DNA of 25,425 bases, taken from positions 1 to 25,425 of the forward strand of contig URCM01000040.1 of the NCBI GenBank assembly GCA_900546355.1, in the 5' to 3' direction. How positions within the stretch are numbered: the stretch's first letter is position 1; the number at the start of each line of letters is the position of its first letter. The notes under the pieces were generated by a model. It made no database searches. It saw only the letters and a program-made list of their open reading frames with translations, and was not told the origin of the DNA. The translations under genes were made by a program, and so were the position numbers. This stretch comes from an uncultured Bacteroides sp. Lineage in GTDB: Bacteria; Bacteroidota; Bacteroidia; Bacteroidales; Bacteroidaceae. This document shows positions 1 to 8,368 of the stretch, piece after piece.

Positions 1-235
1 ATGCCTCAAAAACTCATCCCAAATCATCACACGATAAATTCAAAACAGCTTCTAAGATTAGGACAGGCTCTTGAAACAGTTTCTTATAATAAATCGGAAA
101 ATAGCGGGAAATGTACGGGTTTTCTTTTATCTTTGCGGTATGATTATCATCAATCAGGAATGAAATGCGGAAAAAGTGTGTTCTATTCATTTTCCCGCAA
201 ATCCATTCTTGTTTTACTATAAATAAACAAATACC
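1..235. other. Intergenic region before the Nudix gene
   Basis: No credible gene is seen here. Both strands have short open frames (about 73-75 codons), but they overlap each other and the promoter and resemble no family I know. The only recognisable signal is a Bacteroidetes-type -7 box at 128-135. The stretch is A+T-rich, unlike the G+C-richer coding sequence that follows. Confidence 0.6.
128..135 (+). promoter_or_regulatory. Putative Bacteroidetes -7 promoter box (TATCTTTG)
   Basis: TATCTTTG matches the Bacteroides housekeeping -7 consensus TAnnTTTG exactly. Transcription would be expected to start about 7 nt downstream, leaving a leader of roughly 95 nt before the ATG at 236. No convincing -33 TTTG element is seen at the right distance, so the call rests on the -7 box and its position. 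Confidence 0.5.
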
Positions 236-763
236 ATGCATCCGTTAGAGTTGTTCAAGTATTGTCCGAAGTGCGGGTCTTCCCATTTCGAGGTCCGCAA
301 TTCCAAGGCGAAGAAATGTGCCGATTGCGGCTTTGTGTATTATTTCAATTCGAGTGCCGCTACGGTGGCTTTTATCCTGAATCGTAAGAATGAATTGCTG
401 GTGTGCCGGCGCGGGAAAGAACCCGCCAAGGGCACGCTCGACCTGTCGGGAGGGTTTATCGACCTGTATGAGACGGGCGAAGAAGGCGTGGCACGCGAGG
501 TGATGGAAGAAACAGGGCTGAAGGTGACCGAAGCCGTTTACCAGTTCTCGTTGCCCAATACCTACCTGTATTCGGGTTTCCTGGTGCATACGCTCGACCT
601 GTTTTTCTTGTGCCGGGTGGAAGACGATAGCCGTTTGCAGGCGATGGATGATGTGGCGGATTCGTTCTGGATGCCGCTCGGCCAAATCCGTCCGGAGGAG
701 TTCGGGCTTGACTCGGTGAGGGAAGGAGTGGCCCGGTTTTTGGCTTTACATAAATCAAAGTGA
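236..763 (+). CDS. Nudix hydrolase with N-terminal zinc ribbon
   Basis: This 175-residue protein has a rubredoxin-like zinc ribbon (C10-x2-C13 and C28-x2-C31) followed by a Nudix fold. The Nudix box G-x5-E-x7-REUxEExGU is intact from G73 to L95 (GFIDLYE, then REVMEETGL). It therefore should bind Mg2+ and hydrolyse a nucleoside diphosphate linked to another moiety. The zinc ribbon plus Nudix layout recalls NADH pyrophosphatase (NudC) and related proteins, but the protein is shorter than NudC and lacks its N-terminal domain, so the substrate is unknown. No signal peptide is seen, so it is probably cytoplasmic. The start follows an A-rich leader and no better in-frame start exists. Its stop lies 1 nt before the next ATG, so it should be co-transcribed with the TPR protein, although no functional link is obvious. 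Confidence 0.9.
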   Translation: MHPLELFKYCPKCGSSHFEVRNSKAKKCADCGFVYYFNSSAATVAFILNRKNELLVCRRGKEPAKGTLDLSGGFIDLYETGEEGVAREVMEETGLKVTEAVYQFSLPNTYLYSGFLVHTLDLFFLCRVEDDSRLQAMDDVADSFWMPLGQIRPEEFGLDSVREGVARFLALHKSK

Positions 764-764
764 T

Positions 765-3700
765 ATGAAGAGGAAAAGAAAACTCGGAATGGCGGGATTG
801 TTGTGCGTGATGCCTTGGTGGGTTTTTGCCCAGCAGGTAGAGCCGCTGGCCGACCCTGTCCGTTTGTTTGAAGACGGCAAGGCCTTGTTCCTCCGGCACG
901 ATTATGCCGCGGCATGGCAGGCCTTGACACACTATTTGCGACAAGATACCTCTGCCGGATTTGCCGAAGAGGTGGCTTATATGTTGGCTTGCACTTCGTA
1001 TGAGTTGAATCAGCCCGACCGCATCCGCCGGTTGCAGGCGTATGTAGAGCAATATCCCGACTCGCGTTATGTCAACCGGATCTATGCCTTGATAGGGTCC
1101 GCTTGTTTTTTCGACAAGGATTATCCCGAAGCCATTATGTATTTTGACAAGTGCGACATCCACCGGCTTGCCGACGCCGAACGCGATGATGTCCTGTTGC
1201 GTTTGGGCACTTCGTACCTGAAAGAAGGTAACCTGAAAGACGCTTCCTTGTGGTTTACTGTCCTGGAAGACGTGAGTCCGGAGTACCGGCTTGACGCGGT
1301 TTACCAGTTGGCATACATCGATTATGCCCGGGGGCGGTATGATGAGGCGTTAGAGGGGTTCCGCCTTGCCGGAACCGATGAGAAGTATGCGCCCTATACA
1401 CCTTATTACATAGCGGACATCTGTCTGGAGAAGCACGATTATCAGAAAGCGAAGCGGTTGGCGGATACCTACCTGGAGGCTTATCCGCGCCATGAATATG
1501 CCTTGTCGATGCAGCGCGTCAGGGGCGAGGCAAGTTACGGGATGGGGCGGTATGCCGAGGCGGTGAAACCCTTGGAGACGTATTGCGAATCGCCTGAGGG
1601 AAGTCATGACCGGAAAGCGTTGTACACGTTGGGCATGAGCTATTACCAGACCGGCGTCTATTCGAAGGCGGTGGACGCTTTGGGCAAGGCGGTTGGAAGG
1701 CCGGACGCACTGGCCCAGAACGCTTACCTGCATAGCGGGCTGGCTTATCTCCAGTTGAAAGACCGCACCCGTGCCCGCATGGCGTTCGAGCAGGCTTCGG
1801 TGATGACGTTCGACCGGAACGTGCAGGAGCAGGCCCTGTACAACTATGCGCTTTGCATCCACGAGACCTCGTATTCGCCTTTTGCCGAGTCGGTCACGGT
1901 GTTCGAGCGGTTCTTGAACGGATTCCCGAACTCCGCCTATGCCGCAAAGGTGAACGATTACCTGGTAGAGGTCTATATGAATACCCGGAGCTACCAGGCG
2001 GCGTTGAACTCCATTGCCAAAATCTCGCATCCGGGCGACCGGATTCTGGAGGCCAAGCAGAAGCTGTTGTTCCGCATCGGAATCTTGGCTTTCGCCCAAG
2101 CCGCTTTCGAGAACGCGATAGATTATTTTACCCAGTCCATCGGGTTGGGGCGATATGACCTGCAAACCAAGGCTGACGCTTACTATTGGCGGGGCGAATC
2201 GAAGTACCGCATGGAGCACTACGCGGAGGCGGCTTCCGATTATCGCTTGTACCTGGAATATACGCCCGACCGCACGGGAGAGGAATACGCCTTGGCTCTG
2301 TATAACTTAGGTTACGTAGCCTTCAAGCAAAAGCAGTACGAGCAAGCCTTGACGTGGTTCACCCGTTGCTCGCAGGCGCAGGTGAAAGACAGGCGTATCG
2401 TGGCGGACGTGTATAACCGCATGGGCGATTGCCATTTCCATGCGCGCCGGTTTGAAGAGGCAAGTGCCCTCTATGCGCAGGCATCTGCGGCCGACCCCAG
2501 CCTGGGAGACTATTCGCTTTTCCAGGAAGCCTTCGTGAAAGGTTTGCAGCGCGATTATGCGGGAAAAATACAGACCTTGAACCGCCTGCTCACCGGCTAT
2601 CCTGCCTCGCCGTACGTCGATGATGCGTTGTACGAGCAAGGGCGTGCCTTCGTCCAGCAGGAAGACAATGCCGGTGCCATCGAGCGGTATACGGTCTTGC
2701 TCCGGCGTTTCCCTGACAGCCCGCTTTCGCGCAAGGCGTCCAACGAAATCGGCTTGCTTTACTACCAGGAAGACAAGTACCCCGAAGCGATAGCCGCTTA
2801 CAAGAAAGTCATCTCCGACTATCCGGGAAGCGAGGAAGCCCGCCTGGCGCAACGCGACCTGAAGTCGATATACATCGATTTGAACCGGGTAGACGATTAC
2901 CTGAGCTTTGTATCGACGCTTCCGGGCGGGGCGAATTCCGATGTGAACGAACGCGACTCGCTCACCTACGTAGCCGCCGAACGGGTATATATGCGGGGCG
3001 AGACGGAAGAGGCGAAAGCCAGCTTCACCCGTTACCTCCAGTCGTTCCCGCAAGGGGCGTTCAGCGTGGACGCTTCGTATTACTTGGGCTTGATGGCTTA
3101 TAATGAGCGGAATTATACCGAAGCGTCGGCCTACCTGGACAAGGTGCTGGCATATCCCGACAATAAGTTCTCGGGCGAGGCGATGAAGCTTAGTGCCGAC
3201 ATTGCTTACCAGAGAAAGGAATACGAAAAGGCGTTGGGCTTGTACGGACGTATGGCAGACCGTGCCGCTTCACAAGAGGAACGGGTTGACGCCTTGCGCC
3301 GTTCCTTGGAGTGCGCCCGCCTTTCAGGGAAACCGGAAGAAGTCATCGCCATTGCTTCCTCTTTGCTGGCTCAAAGCAAGCTGGCACCCGAAGTGGAGAA
3401 CGAGGCGCGTTATGCCCGTGCCAAGGCTTGCCTGGGCGAAGGAAGGACCCGGGAGGCTGTGGGCGACCTGACGGAACTGGCGAAAGACACCCGCAATGTC
3501 TATGGAGCCGAGGCGAAATACGTGCTTGCCCAACTCTATTTCGATGCGGGAGAAACCGCGAAGGCGGAGAAAGAAGTGCTGGATTACATCGAGGTCAGCA
3601 CGCCCCACGCCTATTGGCTGGCAAGGAGCTTCGTGCTCTTGTCGGACATTTATGTGAAGATGGGGCGCGACGTGGATGCCAAACAATACCTCTTGTCCCT

Positions 3701-3776
3701 GAAACAGAACTACCAGGAGGACGATGACATCCAGGAGATGATAGAAACCCGTTTGAAGCAATTGGGGAATGAATAG
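765..3776 (+). CDS. Large periplasmic TPR-repeat protein
   Basis: This 1003-residue protein has a short basic N-terminus and a hydrophobic signal segment ending in VFA-QQ, with likely signal peptidase I cleavage after A22. C14 is not in a lipobox, so it is probably soluble periplasmic, not a lipoprotein. Nearly all the rest is tandem tetratricopeptide-type helical repeats, with recurrent patterns such as YNLGYVAFKQKQYEQALTWF and LGLMAYNERNYTEASAYL. Repeats include outer-membrane-assembly-like spacing (FPDSPLSRKASNEIGLLYYQ). No catalytic domain is visible. TPR arrays are protein-interaction scaffolds. The next gene is an outer-membrane barrel, which suggests an envelope complex, but this is inference. 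The start is fixed by the signal peptide and sits 1 nt after the Nudix stop. Specific function unknown. Confidence 0.88.
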   Translation: MKRKRKLGMAGLLCVMPWWVFAQQVEPLADPVRLFEDGKALFLRHDYAAAWQALTHYLRQDTSAGFAEEVAYMLACTSYELNQPDRIRRLQAYVEQYPDSRYVNRIYALIGSACFFDKDYPEAIMYFDKCDIHRLADAERDDVLLRLGTSYLKEGNLKDASLWFTVLEDVSPEYRLDAVYQLAYIDYARGRYDEALEGFRLAGTDEKYAPYTPYYIADICLEKHDYQKAKRLADTYLEAYPRHEYALSMQRVRGEASYGMGRYAEAVKPLETYCESPEGSHDRKALYTLGMSYYQTGVYSKAVDALGKAVGRPDALAQNAYLHSGLAYLQLKDRTRARMAFEQASVMTFDRNVQEQALYNYALCIHETSYSPFAESVTVFERFLNGFPNSAYAAKVNDYLVEVYMNTRSYQAALNSIAKISHPGDRILEAKQKLLFRIGILAFAQAAFENAIDYFTQSIGLGRYDLQTKADAYYWRGESKYRMEHYAEAASDYRLYLEYTPDRTGEEYALALYNLGYVAFKQKQYEQALTWFTRCSQAQVKDRRIVADVYNRMGDCHFHARRFEEASALYAQASAADPSLGDYSLFQEAFVKGLQRDYAGKIQTLNRLLTGYPASPYVDDALYEQGRAFVQQEDNAGAIERYTVLLRRFPDSPLSRKASNEIGLLYYQEDKYPEAIAAYKKVISDYPGSEEARLAQRDLKSIYIDLNRVDDYLSFVSTLPGGANSDVNERDSLTYVAAERVYMRGETEEAKASFTRYLQSFPQGAFSVDASYYLGLMAYNERNYTEASAYLDKVLAYPDNKFSGEAMKLSADIAYQRKEYEKALGLYGRMADRAASQEERVDALRRSLECARLSGKPEEVIAIASSLLAQSKLAPEVENEARYARAKACLGEGRTREAVGDLTELAKDTRNVYGAEAKYVLAQLYFDAGETAKAEKEVLDYIEVSTPHAYWLARSFVLLSDIYVKMGRDVDAKQYLLSLKQNYQEDDDIQEMIETRLKQLGNE

Positions 3777-3788
3777 GTTGTTTATGGG

Positions 3789-3922
3789 ACGCAGAAGCTC
3801 GGAGAAGCAGCGGAATAATTTATTTTTCAATTTACGATTTACTGTTTTAAGGATTTACTTGTACTTCGTAAATTGTAAAATCGTAAATAAAAAGACTCCG
3901 TGTCTTTGTGTCTCTGTGTTCC
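3789..3922. repeat. Nested inverted repeat between TPR and barrel genes
   Basis: A degenerate outer arm (GCAGAAGCTCGGAGAAGCAG, about 3789-3816) faces a CTCCGTGTCTTTGTGTCTCT arm at about 3894-3922. Inside lies a second inverted repeat, ATTTACGAT (3830-3838) against ATCGTAAAT (3880-3888). The outer arm belongs to the same family as the elements at 5681, 5783, 8917, 11000 and 15208. The right arm ends about 18 nt before the barrel ATG, so it would lie in that gene's leader. Confidence 0.65.
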
Positions 3923-3939
3923 ATGTAAATGAAGTATTT

Positions 3940-5598
3940 ATGAAATCAATAATCATAGCAATAGGGCTGGGCGGATGGTGCATGCACGCATACGCCCAGG
4001 AACAAATGCCCGATACGGTGCTGAACCGTACGGTCGTGGTCGAAAACCAATATAATCCGGAGGTGATGGACGCCTTTAAGATTAACGTGCTGCCCGAAGT
4101 GGAAGAACCCGCCGTGCCCAAGCGGCACATCGATTACGCCACATCGCTCCGTCCCTTCTCGGCATGGAGCTTCACGCCCATGCAAGCGATGACCAGCGAT
4201 GAAAAACAGCCGGAAGCACCGCGTGGATATGCCCGTGCCGCATACGGTACGGGAAATAACGTAGACGCGCGCTTGTCTTACCTGTGGGACATCTCCCGGC
4301 GCGATTGCCTGGGCTTTTCGGCCTCGCTTTATGGCAGGGACGGAGACATTCCTTCCGCTGTGCCCGGAGCGGACGACTGGAAGTCCCGTTTCTACCGCAC
4401 GGACATAACGCTCGATTACCGGCACGAGTTCCGCAAGGTGTCGTTGGGGGTAGGAGGGGCTTTCGCCTCGCAAGTGTTCAATTACATGCCGGTGGGAGGG
4501 GAGCCGGAAGAGGAATCCTTTGTCCCCGGACGCCAGCGTTACACGATGGGAGAGGGGTATGTGCGCCTTGCTTCCGTAGCGGGTGAACTTCCGGTGGATT
4601 TCCTGTTCCAGACCGGCCTGCGGAGCTTTAGCAGTGCCCACGATATGTATTTGATGGGGCATGGCTCCGAGAACATTGTCCATACGTTAGGTTTCGTATC
4701 CGGTGCTATCAACGAAGAGCAGCGGATAGGCATCGGGTTTGCGATGGACAATCTGGTTCACGATGTAGACCAAACCGATTACACCTTGCTCCGCCTCAAT
4801 CCACATTATACGTTCGATAACGGGCGCGTACAGCTTCGCGCGGGGATGCACGTCGATGCGCAGTTCGGGCATGACGGGAGGCTGATGGTATCTCCCGACG
4901 TGAAGCTCGATTTCCTTTTCGCCGATACTTACCGGCTGTACGTGCATGCCACGGGAGGGACGGAACTGAATGACTTCCGCAGACTGAACGGGCTTTCTCC
5001 GTATGGAATACCGTTGGGCCAGATGCAAACTACTTATACTCCTGTAGATTTGCAAGCAGGGCTCAAGGGCGCGCCCATACCGGGCCTGGGGTTCCGTCTT
5101 TATGGAGGATATCGTGTCGTGAAAGACGAGATATTCCATTTGCCTTATGTCTTGGAGGGACATTATCCGTACGCTTATGTGGGATTCGCACAGGAAAAGG
5201 CAACGGTCGGTTATGGAGGCGCGGGATTGGCTTATCAATACAAGGATTGGATAGACATGACACTGAAAGGTGTTTATTCCCATTGGGATGTGAAAGAAGG
5301 CATGGAGGCTTTGCTTTTTTTGAAACCGGAATTTGCCTTGGATGCTTCTGCCCGTGCCAAGGTGTATAAAGGCTTGTGGGTAAAGGCGCAATACCGTTTC
5401 GAGAAGCGGGCGGAAGGGGAAGGTCCGGAAAGTGCCGAAGAGGTAAACGACTTGTCGCTTTCCGCCGGATACGGGTTTTTCAACCGCCTGGATGTTTTCG
5501 CGAAGGTGGACAATCTCCTGAACCGTACGTACCTCACCGAAACAGGCTATCCGGTGCAGGGGGTCAACGTAATGGCAGGAGTGAGCGTACGATTCTGA
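3940..5598 (+). CDS. Plug-less TonB-receptor-like outer-membrane beta-barrel protein
   Basis: From the ATG at 3940 this is a 552-residue protein beginning MKSIIIAIGLGGWCMHAYAQ, a good signal peptide with cleavage after AYA. The frame stays open upstream to 3769, but that extension is low-complexity, covers the intergenic repeat and would bury the signal peptide, so I chose 3940. After about 110 residues (VVVENQYNPEVMDAFKINV and a linker) the sequence is a run of amphipathic beta-strands. It ends like TonB-dependent receptors: GFFNRLDVFAKVDNLLNRTY and a C-terminal aromatic (VSVRF). It is shorter than true TonB receptors, and I see no TonB box or plug domain, so active uptake is doubtful. It may be a structural, export or assembly barrel. 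The upstream TPR protein is the obvious candidate partner. Substrate unknown. Confidence 0.82.
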   Translation: MKSIIIAIGLGGWCMHAYAQEQMPDTVLNRTVVVENQYNPEVMDAFKINVLPEVEEPAVPKRHIDYATSLRPFSAWSFTPMQAMTSDEKQPEAPRGYARAAYGTGNNVDARLSYLWDISRRDCLGFSASLYGRDGDIPSAVPGADDWKSRFYRTDITLDYRHEFRKVSLGVGGAFASQVFNYMPVGGEPEEESFVPGRQRYTMGEGYVRLASVAGELPVDFLFQTGLRSFSSAHDMYLMGHGSENIVHTLGFVSGAINEEQRIGIGFAMDNLVHDVDQTDYTLLRLNPHYTFDNGRVQLRAGMHVDAQFGHDGRLMVSPDVKLDFLFADTYRLYVHATGGTELNDFRRLNGLSPYGIPLGQMQTTYTPVDLQAGLKGAPIPGLGFRLYGGYRVVKDEIFHLPYVLEGHYPYAYVGFAQEKATVGYGGAGLAYQYKDWIDMTLKGVYSHWDVKEGMEALLFLKPEFALDASARAKVYKGLWVKAQYRFEKRAEGEGPESAEEVNDLSLSAGYGFFNRLDVFAKVDNLLNRTYLTETGYPVQGVNVMAGVSVRF

Positions 5599-5600
5599 AT

Positions 5601-5676
5601 TAGTTAATAGTCAACAGTTAATAATTAATAGTGCGACATCCCCGTTATTCATTATTAATTGTTAACTATTAACTAT
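5601..5676. repeat. Inverted repeat, TTAACTATTAAC family
   Basis: The left arm, about 5601-5631 (TAGTTAATAGTCAACAGTTA and on), pairs imperfectly with the right arm, about 5651-5676 (ATTAATTGTTAACTATTAAC and on). The spacer is GC-richer. The same vocabulary recurs at 21825-21906 and as a single arm at 5881-5911. It starts directly after the barrel gene stop. It could act as a terminator, but it has no clean T-tract. Confidence 0.65.
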
Positions 5677-5680
5677 CATT

Positions 5681-5773
5681 GAATACAGAGGCGCAGAGGC
5701 ACGGAGGAATAATTTAGAACACTTTGTCCCTTCAAAAAATAAAAACCCTGTGTCTCCGTGTCTCTGTGTTTGG
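5681..5773. repeat. Inverted repeat, ACAGAG/CTCTGT family, copy 1 of a tandem pair
   Basis: The left arm at 5681-5707 (ACAGAGGCGCAGAGGCACGG core) faces the right arm at 5746-5773 (TGTGTCTCCGTGTCTCTGTG core). The left arm is followed by GGAATAATTTAG and an A-rich loop. The same loop start occurs in the copy at 5783-5874, so the two are copies of one element, not chance palindromes. Confidence 0.75.
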
Positions 5774-5782
5774 CAAGAAATT

Positions 5783-5874
5783 TGAACACAGAGGCACGGA
5801 GACGCGGAGGAATAATTTAGAGAACTCTGTCTACTCAAAAAAATAAAACTCTGCGCTTCTGCGTCTCTGCGTTC
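5783..5874. repeat. Inverted repeat, ACAGAG/CTCTGT family, copy 2 of a tandem pair
   Basis: The left arm at 5783-5810 (ACAGAGGCACGGAGACGCGG core) faces the right arm at 5847-5874 (CTGCGCTTCTGCGTCTCTGC core). The loop begins GGAATAATTTAG and ends in A-runs plus TAAAACTCTG, like copy 1. Two near-identical units back to back suggest duplication of a mobile or slippage-prone element. Confidence 0.75.
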
Positions 5875-5997
5875 GATAAAAACTATTAACTATTCATTAT
5901 TCACTATTAACTTGCCTCCGTGTCTCTGTGTTCGATAAAAAACAAAAAAAAATAAGAAACCCTCCTTATTACATGGTGTTACTTGACGTTTTTTTCA

Positions 5998-6005
5998 TAC
6001 ATTTG
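5998..6005 (+). promoter_or_regulatory. Putative -7 promoter box of topA (TACATTTG)
   Basis: TACATTTG matches the Bacteroides -7 consensus TAnnTTTG. A start site about 7 nt downstream would give a leader near 23 nt before the ATG at 6035. A TTGACG lies upstream at 5983 but is too close to be a standard -33 element. Confidence 0.5.
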
Positions 6006-6034
6006 TCCCCGAGAAACATTAATTGGGATACGGA

Positions 6035-8368
6035 ATGATGCAGAATAATCTGGTAATAGTGGAGTCTCCGGCGAAGGCAAAGACGATTGAGAAATTTTTA
6101 GGGAACGGTTATAAGGTGCTTTCAAGCTACGGCCACATACGCGACTTGAAGGAAAAATCGTTCAGTATTGATGTGAAGAATCACTTTGCCCCGATTTACG
6201 AGATACCGGGTGATAAGGCGAAATTGGTGAGCGACTTGAAGAAAGAGGCGGACAAGGCCGATATGGTATGGCTGGCTTCCGATGAGGACCGCGAGGGAGA
6301 GGCTATCTCGTGGCACCTGTATGAAGTGCTCCAGCTGGAGCCGGAAAAGACGAAGCGGATTGTGTTCCACGAAATCACGAAGACGGCCATATTGAACGCC
6401 ATCCAGCATCCGCGCGCGATCAATATCGACCTGGTGAATGCCCAGCAGGCGCGCCGGGTGCTCGACCGTATCGTGGGATTCGAGCTTTCGCCCGTGTTGT
6501 GGAAGAAAATCAAGCCTTCGCTTTCGGCAGGCCGTGTGCAGTCGGTGGCGGTGCGGCTGGTTGTGGAGCGCGAGCGCGAAGTGCAGGCGTTCGTGAGCGA
6601 GGCTTCGTATAAGGTGACGGCTGTATTCTCCAATGCGAAGGGCGAGGAAATCCGTGCGGAACTGAGCCGCCGGTTCAAGACCGAGGAAGAGGCACGCACG
6701 TTCCTGGAGTCGTGCGCGAAGGCGGAGTTCAGGATTGAAGACCTTACCACCAAGCCGGTGCGGAAATCGCCCGCTCCCCCGTTTACCACTTCTACGCTCC
6801 AGCAGGAAGCGGCGCGTAAGTTGGGCTATACGGTGGCACAGACCATGATGCTTGCCCAGCGGCTGTACGAAAGCGGACTGATAACCTACATGCGTACCGA
6901 CTCGGTCAATCTTTCGGAACTGGCTTTGCATGCCAGCCGCGACGAAATCGTGTCGCGTATGGGAGAGAAATACGTGCATAACCGCCATTTTACGACTAAA
7001 ACGAAAGGTGCGCAAGAGGCGCACGAGGCAATCCGCCCTACCTATATGTCGAACGATTCCATTGAAGGCACGGGGCAGGAGCGGCGTTTGTATGAATTGA
7101 TATGGAAACGGACGCTGGCTTCGCAGATGTCGGATGCCGAGTTCGAGAAGACCACCGCTATGATTTCCATCAGCGGACACGAAGACAAGTTCATCGCGGT
7201 GGGCGAGGTGTTGACTTTTGATGGTTTCCTGCGAGTATACAAAGAGTCGTATGACGACGAGGTAGAACAGGAAGGCGAACTGCGTTTGCCTTCGGCACTC
7301 GAGGTGGGGCAGTCGCTGGAATATAAAGAAATGCTGGCGACGCAGCGTTTCACCCAAGCTCCCTTCCGTTATACCGAAGCCAGCCTGGTACGCCGGCTGG
7401 AAGAGTTAGGTATCGGCCGTCCTTCCACGTATGCGCCTACGATTTCCACCATCCAGCAGCGCGGATACGTGGAGAAAGGGAACCGGGAGGGAACGGAACG
7501 TCCGTATAAGCTATTGTCGCTGGCAGGCGGGAAGATAACCGAAAGCGTCAAGTCGGAACTGGTAGGGAGTGAGAAAGCGAAACTTCTGCCGACTGATGTA
7601 GGTATCGTGGTAAACGATTTTCTGAAAGAATACTTCCCTCAGATTATGGATTATAATTTTACGGCAAGCGTTGAAAAGCAGTTCGATGAGATAGCCGAGG
7701 GTGAGAAGAAATGGACTGACGTGATGGAGCGTTTCTACGAAGGCTTCCATCCGGAGGTAGAGAAAACCTTGTCGAGCAAATCGGAACACAAGGTGGGTGA
7801 ACGTGTATTGGGTATCGACCCTGCAAGTGGGAAGCCGGTATCGGTGAAGATTGGCAAATATGGTCCGGTAGCCCAGATAGGAACGGCGGAGGATGAGGAG
7901 AAACCTCGTTTTGCCCAGCTGACCAAGGAATATTCGTTGGAGACCATCACCTTGGAGGAAGCGCTTGGCTTGTTCCAGTTGCCGCGCGCGTTGGGCGAAC
8001 TGGACGGACATCCGGTTTCGGTCGGTATCGGGCGTTTCGGGCCTTATGTGCGTTGTGATAAATTGTTTGTATCTATTCCGAAAACAAAAGATCCGCATAC
8101 CCTCACCTTGGAAGAAGCGGAGGCTTTGATCCGTGAGAAACAGGACGCCGAGACCAAGCGTGTAATCAAGGTATTCAAGGAGAATCCGGACTTGCAGATA
8201 TTGAACGGGAAATACGGGCCTTATATCGCTTACGAGAAAAAGAACTACAAGATACCCGAACATATCGAGGCGGCCGACCTTTCGCTTGACGCTTGTTTTA
8301 AGGTCATCGAGTTGCAGAAAGAGAAGGCGGAGACCCGTAAGCTTCGTCACACAGCTAAGCGGAAATGA
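6035..8368 (+). CDS. topA: DNA topoisomerase I (type IA)
   Basis: This 777-residue type IA topoisomerase relaxes negative supercoils by a transient 5'-phosphotyrosine link. The Toprim domain is at the N-terminus (LVIVESPAKAKTIEKFLG with E10, then the acidic DEDREGEA motif at 83-90). The active-site tyrosine is Y285 in ITYMRTDS. LSAGRVQSVAVRLV at about 163-176 is also typical. The C-terminal part has Topo_C repeat-like units (GKYGPVAQIG, GRFGPYVRC, GKYGPYIAY) but no four-cysteine zinc fingers. I chose ATG 6035 over the upstream in-frame TTG at 6023 because the family begins directly at MQ-x-NLVIVES; ATG 6038 is also possible. It overlaps aroK by 4 nt (ATGA), implying one transcript with translational coupling. 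Confidence 0.97.
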   Translation: MMQNNLVIVESPAKAKTIEKFLGNGYKVLSSYGHIRDLKEKSFSIDVKNHFAPIYEIPGDKAKLVSDLKKEADKADMVWLASDEDREGEAISWHLYEVLQLEPEKTKRIVFHEITKTAILNAIQHPRAINIDLVNAQQARRVLDRIVGFELSPVLWKKIKPSLSAGRVQSVAVRLVVEREREVQAFVSEASYKVTAVFSNAKGEEIRAELSRRFKTEEEARTFLESCAKAEFRIEDLTTKPVRKSPAPPFTTSTLQQEAARKLGYTVAQTMMLAQRLYESGLITYMRTDSVNLSELALHASRDEIVSRMGEKYVHNRHFTTKTKGAQEAHEAIRPTYMSNDSIEGTGQERRLYELIWKRTLASQMSDAEFEKTTAMISISGHEDKFIAVGEVLTFDGFLRVYKESYDDEVEQEGELRLPSALEVGQSLEYKEMLATQRFTQAPFRYTEASLVRRLEELGIGRPSTYAPTISTIQQRGYVEKGNREGTERPYKLLSLAGGKITESVKSELVGSEKAKLLPTDVGIVVNDFLKEYFPQIMDYNFTASVEKQFDEIAEGEKKWTDVMERFYEGFHPEVEKTLSSKSEHKVGERVLGIDPASGKPVSVKIGKYGPVAQIGTAEDEEKPRFAQLTKEYSLETITLEEALGLFQLPRALGELDGHPVSVGIGRFGPYVRCDKLFVSIPKTKDPHTLTLEEAEALIREKQDAETKRVIKVFKENPDLQILNGKYGPYIAYEKKNYKIPEHIEAADLSLDACFKVIELQKEKAETRKLRHTAKRK

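Larger units (their letters stand above)
5599..6034. other. Repeat-filled intergenic region upstream of topA
   Basis: No gene is seen in this 436-nt gap. It holds at least three consecutive inverted repeats (5601-5676, 5681-5773, 5783-5874), then unpaired half-copies: a TTAACTATT-type run at 5881-5911 and a CTCCGTGTCTCTGTGTTC arm at 5916-5933. The topA promoter box follows at 5998-6005. Low coding potential and strong strand symmetry distinguish it from the genes on either side. Confidence 0.75.

Noticed and set aside
1..222. Open frame of 73 codons at the window start
   Set aside because: It runs through the -7 box at 128-135, overlaps an equally long minus-strand frame and resembles nothing. 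It is treated as intergenic.
765..840. Lipoprotein signal in the TPR protein (C14)
   Set aside because: The residues before the cysteine (GLLC) do not fit a lipobox, while VFA-QQ is a good signal peptidase I site.
3769..3939. Longer N-terminus for the barrel protein (ATG at 3769)
   Set aside because: The extension translates the intergenic palindrome, overlaps the end of the TPR gene and would place the signal peptide 57 residues inside the protein.
5681..5940. CRISPR-like array of repeated units
   Set aside because: Units are inverted and imperfect, with similar loops in place of unique spacers of fixed length, and no cas gene is near.
6023..6034. TTG start for topA four codons upstream
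   Set aside because: The ATG at 6035 matches the usual family N-terminus directly before NLVIVES.
6122..7357. A 411-codon minus-strand open frame opposite topA
   Set aside because: It is antisense to conserved Toprim and catalytic motifs of topA and has no family resemblance.
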